Shown here one piece after another: positions 1 through 6,984 of a DNA stretch of 11,721 bases; within the stretch, counting starts at the first letter, position 1, and every line of letters begins with the position of its first letter. The stretch is from assembly GCA_003212115.1 (NCBI GenBank), contig QCQS01000028.1, forward strand, positions 1 through 11,721, given 5' to 3'. The position numbers and the translations under genes are program-made. This DNA comes from Prochlorococcus sp. AG-455-E15. Lineage in GTDB: Bacteria > Cyanobacteriota > Cyanobacteriia > PCC-6307 > Cyanobiaceae. A model generated the notes under the pieces. The model saw only the letters and a program-made list of their open reading frames with translations, was not told the DNA's origin and did not search any database.

Positions 1-47
1 TTAAAGATGAAATAATTGACGTAGAAGTTGATTCTGATAATAAATAA
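1..47 (+). CDS. C-terminal end of an upstream gene (partial), acidic tail
   Basis: Reading from base 3, one frame gives 14 codons, K-D-E-I-I-D-V-E-V-D-S-D-N-K, and then TAA at 45-47; the other two + frames stop within about 15 bases. An acidic tail with I-I-D-V-E-V resembles the end of Hsp70/DnaK proteins, which often finish with a D-V-I-D-A-E-F type tail. That match is only suggestive: 14 residues cannot establish a family. The 5' part lies outside the window. Confidence 0.5.
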   Translation, partial: KDEIIDVEVDSDNK

Positions 48-69
48 GATTTTAAATAAATTAAAGATG

Positions 70-92
70 AAAAAAAAGGCTTGAGTACTCAA
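70..92 (-). terminator. weak candidate terminator downstream of the peroxidase gene
   Basis: A perfect 12-base palindrome (TTGAGTACTCAA, 81-92) lies about 90 bases past the stop of the - strand peroxidase gene. Read on the - strand it is followed by GCC and then eight T (complement of 70-77). The stem is only 4-5 bp and AT-rich, so termination here is a guess. It also lies 3' of the + strand gene ending at 47, but there the T-run is less favourable. Confidence 0.25.
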
Positions 93-183
93 AAAGGGAT
101 ATTTTTAAAATAATTTGTTTTTCTTAAATTAGATATAAAAGGTCTTTAATTTTAATATTTTAATTTGAATTATAAGAAGGTTG

Positions 184-663
184 TTATGAATCTAAAGCTA
201 CTTCGATAGCTGCTATTAAGTTTTCGTCGAACGGTTTAACACCTGGCTTGAATCTTGCGATTACTTTACTATCTTTCCCTATCAGAAACTTTTCGAAATT
301 CCATTCAACATCTCCTTCAGGTTCAACTTTGTTAAGGGTTGTATATGGTTCTGTTGTGTTGCCTTTGGCATGAACTTTTTCATAGATTTCAAACTTAACG
401 CCATATTTTGTTGTGCAAAAATCTTTTATCTCTGAAAGAGAGTCGGGCTCTTGTTTCCCGAAATCATTACAAGGAAATGCGAGTATTCTTAGGCCTTTGC
501 TTGAATATAAATCATGTAGCTTTTGAAGATCTTCATACTGAGCAGTATTTCCGCAATAACTAGCTACATTAACAACTAAAATTACTTCCCCTGAATATTC
601 ACCTAGTTTTATGGATGATCCGTCTGCGGAAAGAACAGTAGTATTTTGTACGTCAACTTGCAT
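184..663 (-). CDS. glutathione peroxidase family thiol peroxidase
   Basis: This is a 159-residue protein with the full length and motif order of bacterial and plant Cys-type glutathione peroxidases, which reduce hydrogen and lipid peroxides and often use thioredoxin as the electron donor. The peroxidatic Cys37 lies in N-V-A-S-Y-C-G-N-T, followed by F-P-C-N-D-F-G-K-Q-E-P (64-73, Gln71) and W-N-F (121-123). Cys37, Gln71 and Trp121/Asn122 form the usual catalytic set. Cys83 (F-C-T-T-K-Y-G-V) may be the resolving cysteine of the thioredoxin-dependent type. The usual K-C-G-F-T around the active Cys is here Y-C-G-N-T. There is no signal peptide, so it should be cytosolic. It is a single gene, divergent from the 809 gene and convergent with the upstream + strand gene. 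The ATG start gives the N-terminus usual for the family. No strong Shine-Dalgarno sequence is seen. Confidence 0.92.
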   Translation of the reverse strand: MQVDVQNTTVLSADGSSIKLGEYSGEVILVVNVASYCGNTAQYEDLQKLHDLYSSKGLRILAFPCNDFGKQEPDSLSEIKDFCTTKYGVKFEIYEKVHAKGNTTEPYTTLNKVEPEGDVEWNFEKFLIGKDSKVIARFKPGVKPFDENLIAAIEVALDS

Positions 664-779
664 GTCTAAAAAAATTCACCCTTTGAAGATAGCATTGTAT
701 AGACTTTATTGTGTTTAATTTATATGATGGTTTTGGTTATTTCTTTTATAAGTTTTAATTATTCATTTATTTAACCCTC

Positions 780-785
780 TATAAT
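780..785 (+). promoter_or_regulatory. candidate -10 box (TATAAT) for the 809/purT transcript
   Basis: A perfect TATAAT sits 24 nt upstream of the TTG start at 809. Initiation would fall near 792, leaving a very short leader. No TTGACA-like -35 is present at 17 nt spacing. In DNA this AT-rich a perfect hexamer can arise by chance, so this is a candidate only. Confidence 0.35.
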
Positions 786-808
786 TAATATTATTAATCC
801 CTTTAAAT

Positions 809-1051
809 TTGGACCCTTTAGACCCACTTACTGAAATTATTAATTCCGGTCAAGGTTTTTCAACTGCAATTGCTTTAGAAAGAATTATCTGGGCAATGAT
901 TGGAGTCTTGTTTTTAGGAGCAATTTCAAGATCAATAACTAATAGCATGCGAAGTCAAAATTGGTTTGGTAGAAATTTTTTATTTAGTTATTCTAAAGAT
1001 AAAAAAATTACAGATAATAAATCTTCACAACCTCCTGGTGATGACGAATAA
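809..1051 (+). CDS. small membrane protein upstream of purT (TTG start)
   Basis: An 80-residue hypothetical protein that I do not recognise. The N-terminal 20 residues are soluble (D-P-L-D-P-L-T-E-I-I-N). One hydrophobic helix covers about residues 19-41 (A-I-A-L-E-R-I-I-W-A-M-I-G-V-L-F-L-G-A-I). A polar, basic then acidic C-terminal tail (S-K-D-K-K ... P-P-G-D-D-E) follows. TTG at 809 is the only plausible start: the frame is closed by TAA at 782-784 and has no ATG or GTG before the helix. It ends 11 nt before purT, so the two are probably co-transcribed; this proximity alone does not imply a role in purine synthesis. Topology is probably a single-pass anchor. Confidence 0.75.
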   Translation: MDPLDPLTEIINSGQGFSTAIALERIIWAMIGVLFLGAISRSITNSMRSQNWFGRNFLFSYSKDKKITDNKSSQPPGDDE

Positions 1052-1062
1052 GTTTTATATAT

Positions 1063-2238
1063 ATGAAAGAATCAAATTTTTCTAAAAAGAGAATTTTATT
1101 GCTTGGTAGTGGCGAGCTTGGAAAAGAATTAGTAATAGAATCCAAAAGATTAGGATTAGAAGTTATAGCAATTGATCGATATGAAAAAGCACCTGCAATG
1201 CAAGTTGCTGATTATTCAAGAGTAATTGATATGAGAGATAAAAATATTTTAAAAAATGTTATAAAAGAATTTAATCCTGACTATGTTGTCCCAGAAATAG
1301 AGGCACTTTCAATTGAGGCCCTAAAAGAATTAGAGGATGAAGGATTCAATATTGTTCCCAACGCTAGAACTGTAGAAATTACAATGAATAGGGATAAAAT
1401 TAGAGACTTAGCTTCTAGAGATTTAAGAATAAAAACTGCAAAGTATGATTATATTTTTGAATTTGATGATTTAGAAAAAAAAGCAAATAAAATTGGATTC
1501 CCACTTTTACTTAAGCCTTTAATGAGCTCTTCTGGAAAGGGACAGACTTTGGTTGAAACAAAAATTGATTTACAAAATGCTTGGAAGCAGGCTCAAGCAA
1601 ATTCAAGAGGAAAGGTTAAAGGTGTAATTATTGAAGAATTTATTAATTTTGATTTTGAGTTTACTCTTTTAACTGTAAGAAAAGAAAATGGTGAAAATAT
1701 TTTTTGTTTACCAATTGGACATCTTCAATCTAATGGAGACTATCAATGTAGTTGGCAACCTATGGAGATAAACGAGTCCCTAATTATTGAAGCTAAAAGA
1801 ATGACAAGTAGAATTTTAAATAACCTTAATGGAGCTGGATTATACGGAGTAGAGTTTTTTATAAAAGGAAGTGAGGTTATATTTTCAGAATTATCTCCAA
1901 GACCACATGACACCGGTATGGTTACATTAGTTAGTCAAAATATTAATGAATTTGAATTACATTTAAGGGCTTTTTTAAATTTACCAATACCGTATGTAGA
2001 TCTAATAGAACCCTCTGCAACCAGAGTTATACTTTCTAACCAAGAGTGTATGAATCCTATTTATGAGGGGCTTAATGAAGCATTAGAATTTGAAAAGACT
2101 AAAGTGCTGATATTTGGCAAACCAGTTTCCAGAAAAGGTAGAAGAATGGGTGTTGTTCTTTCATCAAATTCTGACATTAATTTGGCTAGAAAAAATGCAG
2201 ATGAAGCTGCTCGTAAAATAAAAGTCATTAATAAATAA
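1063..2238 (+). CDS. purT: formate-dependent GAR transformylase (phosphoribosylglycinamide formyltransferase 2)
   Basis: PurT forms formyl-GAR from GAR, formate and ATP, an alternative to folate-dependent PurN at the third step of purine synthesis. The 391 residues match the E. coli enzyme (392) nearly end to end. The N-terminal Rossmann-like segment L-L-L-G-S-G-E-L-G-K-E is at 12-22, D-R-Y-E-K-A-P-A-M at 38-46 and V-P-E-I-E-A at 76-81. The ATP-grasp loop M-S-S-S-G-K-G-Q is at 154-161. F-D-F-E-F-T-L-L-T-V is around 196-205. The metal/substrate block S-E-L-S-P-R-P-H-D-T-G-M is at 275-286, and the C-terminal domain has F-G-K-P and R-R-M-G-V. It is soluble and cytosolic. No clear Shine-Dalgarno precedes the ATG, and translation may be coupled to the small gene 11 nt upstream. 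A T-rich stretch without a hairpin follows the stop. Confidence 0.97.
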   Translation: MKESNFSKKRILLLGSGELGKELVIESKRLGLEVIAIDRYEKAPAMQVADYSRVIDMRDKNILKNVIKEFNPDYVVPEIEALSIEALKELEDEGFNIVPNARTVEITMNRDKIRDLASRDLRIKTAKYDYIFEFDDLEKKANKIGFPLLLKPLMSSSGKGQTLVETKIDLQNAWKQAQANSRGKVKGVIIEEFINFDFEFTLLTVRKENGENIFCLPIGHLQSNGDYQCSWQPMEINESLIIEAKRMTSRILNNLNGAGLYGVEFFIKGSEVIFSELSPRPHDTGMVTLVSQNINEFELHLRAFLNLPIPYVDLIEPSATRVILSNQECMNPIYEGLNEALEFEKTKVLIFGKPVSRKGRRMGVVLSSNSDINLARKNADEAARKIKVINK

Positions 2239-2331
2239 ATATTAAATAAAAATAACGAAAAAAATACTTATTTCCTTTGTTTTTGTTTTCTGTTTCTCTA
2301 GGTATTATTTCAGTATGTTCTCTCTTACTCA

Positions 2332-2532
2332 ATGATAGAAAACTATAAAGGTTGGGATATAACTTTAAATTGGGATAAAAAAGATTATCTCGAGAGGGAA
2401 ACTACTAAAAATACTTTTTTTAATCAAAAGGAAAAATGGATTGGTGTTCACTTTAATGGTGAAAAAATCTATGGTTCTTCTCTAAAAGAAATTAGACATA
2501 TTATTGATTATCCCAGTTTGCATGCGAAGTAA
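2332..2532 (+). CDS. 66-aa hypothetical protein
   Basis: A small soluble protein that I do not recognise. It has a Trp-rich N-terminus (Y-K-G-W-D-I-T-L-N-W), a charged middle, then a beta-beta-helix-like end (W-I-G-V-H-F-N-G-E-K-I-Y ... L-K-E-I-R-H-I-I-D). The last segment, a short strand pair followed by a helix ending in I-I-D, is typical of tiny conserved hypotheticals. There is no membrane segment or cysteine. It lies 93 nt after purT in the same direction. The ATG at 2332 is the first start in frame, and codon use looks coding. A weak 5-bp stem with a T-run (2531-2549) overlaps the stop. Confidence 0.65.
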   Translation: MIENYKGWDITLNWDKKDYLERETTKNTFFNQKEKWIGVHFNGEKIYGSSLKEIRHIIDYPSLHAK

Positions 2533-2547
2533 GTTAGAAAACTTTTT

Positions 2548-2709
2548 TTAATTATCCTGATTATTTTCATTATCGTCAATTAGTTCATTAGCAAGTTTTC
2601 TTAAATCTCCCTTAATTGAGACCCATGTAAAAGCGATTATAAAAATTGAAGCAGATATTGCAACAGTGATTTTTTCGATAGGGGACATTCCAAGTGCAAT
2701 AGCAAACAT
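2548..2709 (-). CDS. 53-aa single-pass membrane microprotein
   Basis: An open frame on the - strand from ATG at 2709 to TAA at 2548 fills most of the 341-nt gap between the flanking + genes. It begins M-F-A-I-A-L-G-M-S-P-I-E-K-I. A hydrophobic helix of about residues 13-30 (I-T-V-A-I-S-A-S-I-F-I-I-A-F-T-W-V) follows. The tail is amphipathic (K-G-D-L-R-K-L-A-N-E-L-I) and then very acidic (D-D-N-E-N-N-Q-D-N). The sharp division into hydrophobic and charged parts argues for a real protein. An inner ATG (Met8) is an alternative start. Function unknown; no Shine-Dalgarno sequence is visible. Confidence 0.65.
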   Translation of the reverse strand: MFAIALGMSPIEKITVAISASIFIIAFTWVSIKGDLRKLANELIDDNENNQDN

Positions 2710-2873
2710 TTCAAAATAATACTAATTTTTCATTATATTGGTTTTTCTTAGATAGTTGGAATCAAATTTGTTTTTGAAATGATAATTAATTATTCAAAAT
2801 ATAATAAAGCAAATTTAAATTACTTATTTTAATTGTTGCTTCTGATTTCGATTTTATTCACTAAAATTAATCT

Positions 2874-3095
2874 ATGGAAAAAAAAAAGTGCCCTCAATGT
2901 AAAAATTTAATTTTAAAAACTTCTCCAACATGTTTATATTGTGGCAGACCTAATAAATTTATAACTAAGGAATACGTTAATAAAAAGTGGAATAAAGATA
3001 ATAATAAAAATGTATTTGATTATATTTTTATTAATAAGTATTTTGTATTTATTTTATTTTTAATATTTACAATTGTAATTATTATATTTAATTAA
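2874..3095 (+). CDS. zinc-ribbon protein with C-terminal membrane anchor
   Basis: A 73-residue protein. Residues 6-9 (C-P-Q-C) and 20-23 (C-L-Y-C-G-R) form a CxxC-x10-CxxC zinc ribbon at the very N-terminus. A basic, Asn/Lys-rich linker follows (about 26-48), then a strongly hydrophobic Phe/Ile-rich helix at about 52-72 that runs to the C-terminus. This layout suggests a tail-anchored protein with a cytosolic zinc-binding head. Similar zinc-ribbon/TM proteins are often unassigned. Partner and role are unknown. It is transcribed convergently with pepN, with 14 nt between the stops. Confidence 0.75.
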   Translation: MEKKKCPQCKNLILKTSPTCLYCGRPNKFITKEYVNKKWNKDNNKNVFDYIFINKYFVFILFLIFTIVIIIFN

Positions 3096-3109
3096 ATAAC
3101 ATCAATTAA

Positions 3110-5716
3110 TTACTCGATTATTGCATCTAATACTTCTTTAGTATTTGTTGATAGTTTATTTTTTTTAATTTTTTTTATTGTTTCTATCATATTAATTTTG
3201 TAAGGGTCTGAATAATATTTGTATCTACTAAATACTTTCACAAAACGGGAAATTACGATTGGATTTAATTTATCAAAATCAATTATCTTTTTTGCAATGT
3301 ATTTATAACCAGAACCATCCACTGCATGAAAAGTACTATTTCTTGTTACGAAAGAATTTAATATAGCTCTTAAAGTGTTCGGTGATTTTGAATCAAAAAA
3401 CTTATTTTCAAATAATTTTTCAATGCTGCTTGTTTTTTCATCAATTTCTATAGATGCATTGAATGAGAACCAACTATCCAAAACAACACTATTATTTTTC
3501 CATTTATTGAAGAATATATTTGAAATAAGTTTTCGTTCAGGACAATTAATCCTACTAAATGAATTCAATGCAGCTTTTGCTAGCGTCATCGAATTACTAT
3601 CGACATAATTAATTATTTTGCTTTTAATTTCCTCATCATGACTGTGTAAGAGAAGTTTCCAAATAGTTTCGATTAGTTTTCTTTCATTTTTACCTTCTGG
3701 CCACACTTTATCTAGATTTTTCTCTATTTCTTCGAGCTTAAAATATAATTCTTTTTTTAATTTGGTACCGAATAAATGATTTAATTCGTCAATAGTTTTA
3801 TATATCTTTAAAGGATCTATATTTTCCATCTCCGATTCAATTTCTGCGAATGTCGGAATACTTAGTAATTCTGATAAAAGGGATAAATTAAGATCTTTAT
3901 TTTTTATAAATGATGTTAAGGTGCTTATTAATTTATTTTCAATTTTATGATCTGGTTTTTCATCTAGTCGGCATAAAATAATTTTTTTATAAAATACTTT
4001 TACAGTATTAGATAGTGTAAAAAAATCTTTTTCATATTTTAAAATTAAAAATTTTTCATCCAAGGTTGTGTCTGTTTCCCACTCAACAGGTGAAGAGAAT
4101 TCGCGAAAATAAGTTACTAAAGGAATTTGGAGGTCAGATCTTATATTCCTAAAAATAAATCCTTGTTTTTTTGTTTTTAAAACAACCGTTTTTTCTATCG
4201 TTTTATTCTCATTGCAAAATATAGCCAGATTTATAGGAATTATTAGAGGTAAATCATTATATGGGTTCTTCTTTATTGGATTACTTTGAGAGGCTTCAAT
4301 TGTAAGTTTTTCGCCTTTTTGATCCCAGATTCTCTTAAATTTAATTTTTGGGGTCCCATTTTGCTTGTACCAGATTTTAAACTTTTCAGGATCGATTTCC
4401 TTATTATGTTCTAAAATTTTATCGACAAATTGGTCTATTGTTGCTGCCTTTCCATCATATGTTGAGATGTAATTACTAAAACCTTTATAGAAATTCTCAT
4501 CTTTTATAAGCTTATTAAGCATTCTAATTATTTCTGCTCCTTTTTCGTATATCGTGGTGGTATAAAAATTATCTATTTCTTGATATTTTTCAGGCATTAC
4601 AGGATGCGATGTTGGACCAGAATCCTCTCTAAATTGATTTCTTTTAAGAAATCTTGCATCCTCAAGTCTCTTGATCTCATGATTATGAAGGTCCGCAGTG
4701 AATTGTTGATCTCTGAATACTGTTAAACCCTCTTTTAGAGACAACTGAAACCAATCTCTGCAAGTCACTCTATTTCCCGTCCAATTATGGAAGTATTCAT
4801 GGGCGATAACACCCTCTATTCTTTCTAATTCCTCATCAGTTGTTGTTTCAGAATTAGCGAGTATTAGTTTTGAGTTAAAAATATTGAGACTTTTATTTTC
4901 CATTGCTCCCATATTAAAGTGCCTGACTGCAACTATATTGAACAATGACAAATCGTATTCAAGGTTATATTTGTTCTCGTCCCATCTCATAGATTTTTTT
5001 AAGGAACTTATTGCATGTTGAAGATATTTTTCATCGCCATCTTCGACATAAATATTTATTCTGACTTTTTTATTCGATTTTGTTATGAAATTGTCTTTTA
5101 CACAATTAAGTTTCCCAGCTACCAATGCAAAGAGATATGAGGGTTTTGGATATGGGTCTTCCCAAATTATTTCATGTCGATTATTTGCAAGATTATTTTC
5201 TTTAACGCAGTTACCATTTGAAAGTAAAACAGGATAATCATTCTTGTCTGCCTCAATTCTCACAGTATATTTGCTTAGAATATCAGGCCTATCAGAGTGA
5301 AAACTTATCCTCCTAAATCCCTCTGCTTCGCATTGCGTAGTTATAATTCCATTGCTCTCATACATTCCTAAAAGGGATGTATTTTCCTTCGGTTTAATTA
5401 TTCCTTCTATTTTTATTGAAAAATTATCTTTGTTTATATTTTTAATTCTTAATTTATTTTTTTGTTGAGTGTAGTATTCTTTATCTAAAAGCAAGTCATC
5501 TATAAATATATTTTTTATTAATATATCAGTACCATCAAGAATAAGATTTCTCGTGTTTTTATTTTTTTTTACTAATTTTAGTTTCGTAGTAACATCAACA
5601 GCATTTTTCTTAATTACAAAGTCCAGAAAAATTTCTGGAATTTCATAATCAAAAACTTTGTAATCTTCAAGTTTTACATATCTTGAAATACTATTTTGGT
5701 TTTTTGGATTATTCAT
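3110..5716 (-). CDS. pepN: aminopeptidase N (M1 family zinc metallopeptidase)
   Basis: This enzyme releases N-terminal residues from peptides in the cytosol during protein turnover. At 868 residues it is almost the length of E. coli PepN (870). The exopeptidase motif G-A-M-E-N is at 270-274. The zinc site H-E-Y-F-H is at 306-310 with the third ligand Glu329, i.e. HExxH-x18-E. N-W-T-G-N-R follows at 311-316. Tyr390, in I-Y-E-K-G-A-E-I-I-R-M-L, matches the catalytic tyrosine of the family. Domain order is N-terminal beta domain, catalytic domain, then the C-terminal helical part typical of the PepN subgroup (about 550-868). There is no signal peptide. The ATG start is followed by a short polar leader. 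The gene lies 50 nt downstream of the small exported-protein gene on the same strand. It is very Lys/Asn/Ile-rich, as expected from base composition. Confidence 0.97.
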   Translation of the reverse strand: MNNPKNQNSISRYVKLEDYKVFDYEIPEIFLDFVIKKNAVDVTTKLKLVKKNKNTRNLILDGTDILIKNIFIDDLLLDKEYYTQQKNKLRIKNINKDNFSIKIEGIIKPKENTSLLGMYESNGIITTQCEAEGFRRISFHSDRPDILSKYTVRIEADKNDYPVLLSNGNCVKENNLANNRHEIIWEDPYPKPSYLFALVAGKLNCVKDNFITKSNKKVRINIYVEDGDEKYLQHAISSLKKSMRWDENKYNLEYDLSLFNIVAVRHFNMGAMENKSLNIFNSKLILANSETTTDEELERIEGVIAHEYFHNWTGNRVTCRDWFQLSLKEGLTVFRDQQFTADLHNHEIKRLEDARFLKRNQFREDSGPTSHPVMPEKYQEIDNFYTTTIYEKGAEIIRMLNKLIKDENFYKGFSNYISTYDGKAATIDQFVDKILEHNKEIDPEKFKIWYKQNGTPKIKFKRIWDQKGEKLTIEASQSNPIKKNPYNDLPLIIPINLAIFCNENKTIEKTVVLKTKKQGFIFRNIRSDLQIPLVTYFREFSSPVEWETDTTLDEKFLILKYEKDFFTLSNTVKVFYKKIILCRLDEKPDHKIENKLISTLTSFIKNKDLNLSLLSELLSIPTFAEIESEMENIDPLKIYKTIDELNHLFGTKLKKELYFKLEEIEKNLDKVWPEGKNERKLIETIWKLLLHSHDEEIKSKIINYVDSNSMTLAKAALNSFSRINCPERKLISNIFFNKWKNNSVVLDSWFSFNASIEIDEKTSSIEKLFENKFFDSKSPNTLRAILNSFVTRNSTFHAVDGSGYKYIAKKIIDFDKLNPIVISRFVKVFSRYKYYSDPYKINMIETIKKIKKNKLSTNTKEVLDAIIE

Positions 5717-5765
5717 ATTTACAAAGAAGTTAAGTAGTGAAAAAATCTTTCATACTTTTTTTGAA

Positions 5766-5771
5766 ATTATA
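5766..5771 (-). promoter_or_regulatory. candidate -10 box for pepN
   Basis: A perfect TATAAT on the - strand overlaps the stop codon of the preceding gene and lies about 50 nt upstream of the pepN ATG, a reasonable place for its own promoter. A TTGTCA lies upstream (complement of 5795-5800), but its 23-nt spacing is too long for a normal -35. Chance occurrence in AT-rich DNA is possible. Confidence 0.3.
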
Positions 5772-6132
5772 AGTTAGAAATTTTATCTTCTGATTGACAA
5801 AAATGTACTTTAATTTCTCCAGAGGGAAGTAGTTCGTATAAAGAAGGATTATTAATATCAGGCGATCCGTCCTCATTAAATTGGTACCTCCAATCCCATT
5901 TTTTATCTGTAAAGGAAATATAATCTTTTCTTAGAGAATATGGAAGCATAAGCTTTTTTTTATTCCAATTAATATTTATAAATGCTCCTGGCTTTAACTC
6001 AGATATCTTTTCTACTATGGAAAAGTCACCATTAATATTATTTCTCATCACAAAGTTAAGCTTTGAATTTTCACATATATAACTATTATTTAAAGCTAAT
6101 AAAAGTATTGATGTAATAAAAAATGAATGAAT
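5767..6132 (-). CDS. small exported protein, probable ATT start; function unknown
   Basis: The canonical-start version begins at GTG 6051 (94 residues), but the frame stays open upstream to a stop at 6157-6159. That upstream part encodes K-K-I-H-S-F-F-I-T-S-I-L-L-L-A-L-N-N-S-Y: a basic end, a hydrophobic core and a polar turn, i.e. a signal peptide. There is no ATG, GTG or TTG upstream of it in frame. An ATT at 6132 lies 8 nt after a strong AAAAGGAG and would give 121 residues. The mature part (about 95-100 residues) contains P-G-A-F-I-N-I-N-W, L-M-L-P-Y-S, K-W-D-W-R-Y-Q-F and a D-G-S-P turn, suggesting a small beta-rich periplasmic or lumenal protein. A Cys follows the hydrophobic core, but the preceding residues are not a lipobox. 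I do not recognise the family. pepN follows 50 nt downstream. ATT initiation is an inference. Confidence 0.65.
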   Translation of the reverse strand: MHSFFITSILLLALNNSYICENSKLNFVMRNNINGDFSIVEKISELKPGAFININWNKKKLMLPYSLRKDYISFTDKKWDWRYQFNEDGSPDINNPSLYELLPSGEIKVHFCQSEDKISNL

Positions 6133-6140
6133 TTTTTTAA

Positions 6141-6148
6141 CTCCTTTT
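6141..6148 (-). promoter_or_regulatory. strong Shine-Dalgarno that decides an ATT start
   Basis: AAAAGGAG read on the - strand is the best ribosome binding site I noticed in this window. It is 8 nt from ATT at 6132-6130 and about 90 nt from the first canonical start (GTG at 6051). Its position directly before a signal-peptide-coding stretch supports translation from about 6132. Confidence 0.6.
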
Positions 6149-6202
6149 ATAATAATTTACTTTCAAGCAAACATACTGAATAAAAGATCTTTTTGAATCA
6201 AT

Positions 6203-6919
6203 TTAAATCATAATAGATTGCATACTCTTTAGATCTACAAGATTACAATTTAATTCTTTTTCATAATCCTGAATTGAAATAAAATTATTTAAAAAACCTG
6301 AATATTTTGCATCTCCGCCCACGGTACTTGAAAGTATATATTTTGGATTGAACTTGTTAATCAATTTAGGTATTACATCAGCACCTTTTACAAAAGAACC
6401 TACTAGGGGTAATCCTAAATTTTTTGTGGGAGTAATTACTGCATCAAGATTTTGTTTGTTCAAATTTTCGTCAAGATATCCATGAGGTTCTATATAAAAA
6501 CCATTATCTTGATCGTCTTTAACTATATATCCGTTTTCTACTTGTGGTACTGGAGCCCCAGCAGTAGCTTCAAAACTTAAATTAAAATGAATAGTCTTTT
6601 CCGTTGGCTTAAGCATTTTAATTGAACTAAAACCAATCTTTTTTAATGTTTCAACAGCACTTTTAGGGCAGATTATAGGAATATCCTTTCTGAACATTTC
6701 TAATGTTGGAACATGACAGTGGTCAGGTAATCCTTGGGTTAATAAAATTACATCTATTTTTTGATCTATTGAAATTTCTTCTTCTAATGATCCTTTAAAG
6801 AACCACTCACCTGGTGGAAATATTAAATCTCCTTTGAGCCAAGGATCAATAATTAAGTTGGTTTTATTAAATTTTATAAACCAACCATTTGAACCAAGGT
6901 AGGTCGCTTCAAAAGTCAT
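6203..6919 (-). CDS. metallo-beta-lactamase-fold protein with degenerate metal motif
   Basis: A 238-residue protein with the overall layout of UlaG-like MBL-fold hydrolases. Residues 5-27 (A-T-Y-L-G-S-N-G-W-F-I ... L-I-I-D-P-W-L) form the N-terminal strands. The signature, normally H-x-H-x-D-H, is here Q-G-L-P-D-H (62-67) within L-L-T-Q-G-L-P-D-H-C-H, so the first two His are replaced by Gln and Leu while Asp66 and His67 remain. G-F-Y-I-E-P-H-G at about 141-148 and the C-terminal strand/helix repeat are in place. From memory, plastid-type homologues in plants carry a similar T-Q-G-L-x-D-H, so the change may be a family trait rather than decay; I cannot check this here. It is soluble with no signal peptide. 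Substrate unknown. Enzymatic activity is uncertain because half of the metal ligands in this motif are missing. Confidence 0.85.
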   Translation of the reverse strand: MTFEATYLGSNGWFIKFNKTNLIIDPWLKGDLIFPPGEWFFKGSLEEEISIDQKIDVILLTQGLPDHCHVPTLEMFRKDIPIICPKSAVETLKKIGFSSIKMLKPTEKTIHFNLSFEATAGAPVPQVENGYIVKDDQDNGFYIEPHGYLDENLNKQNLDAVITPTKNLGLPLVGSFVKGADVIPKLINKFNPKYILSSTVGGDAKYSGFLNNFISIQDYEKELNCNLVDLKSMQSIMI

Positions 6920-6984
6920 TATCGATTAATTGTTTTCTAGACTATAAGGTAATTTTTACTTTATCGAGAAGTTACTAATTTAGA

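Noticed and set aside
1..72. Direct repeat of TTAAAGATGAAA at 1 and 61
   Set aside because: Only 12 bases of very A-rich sequence, one copy inside coding sequence; chance is a sufficient explanation and there are no further copies.
2531..2549. AAGTT/AACTT stem with seven T, as a terminator after the 66-aa gene
   Set aside because: Only 5 bp with a single G-C pair; too weak to call in DNA this AT-rich.
3375..3608. 77-codon + strand ORF inside pepN
   Set aside because: It lies opposite the well-conserved C-terminal region of pepN and has no family features; a shadow frame.
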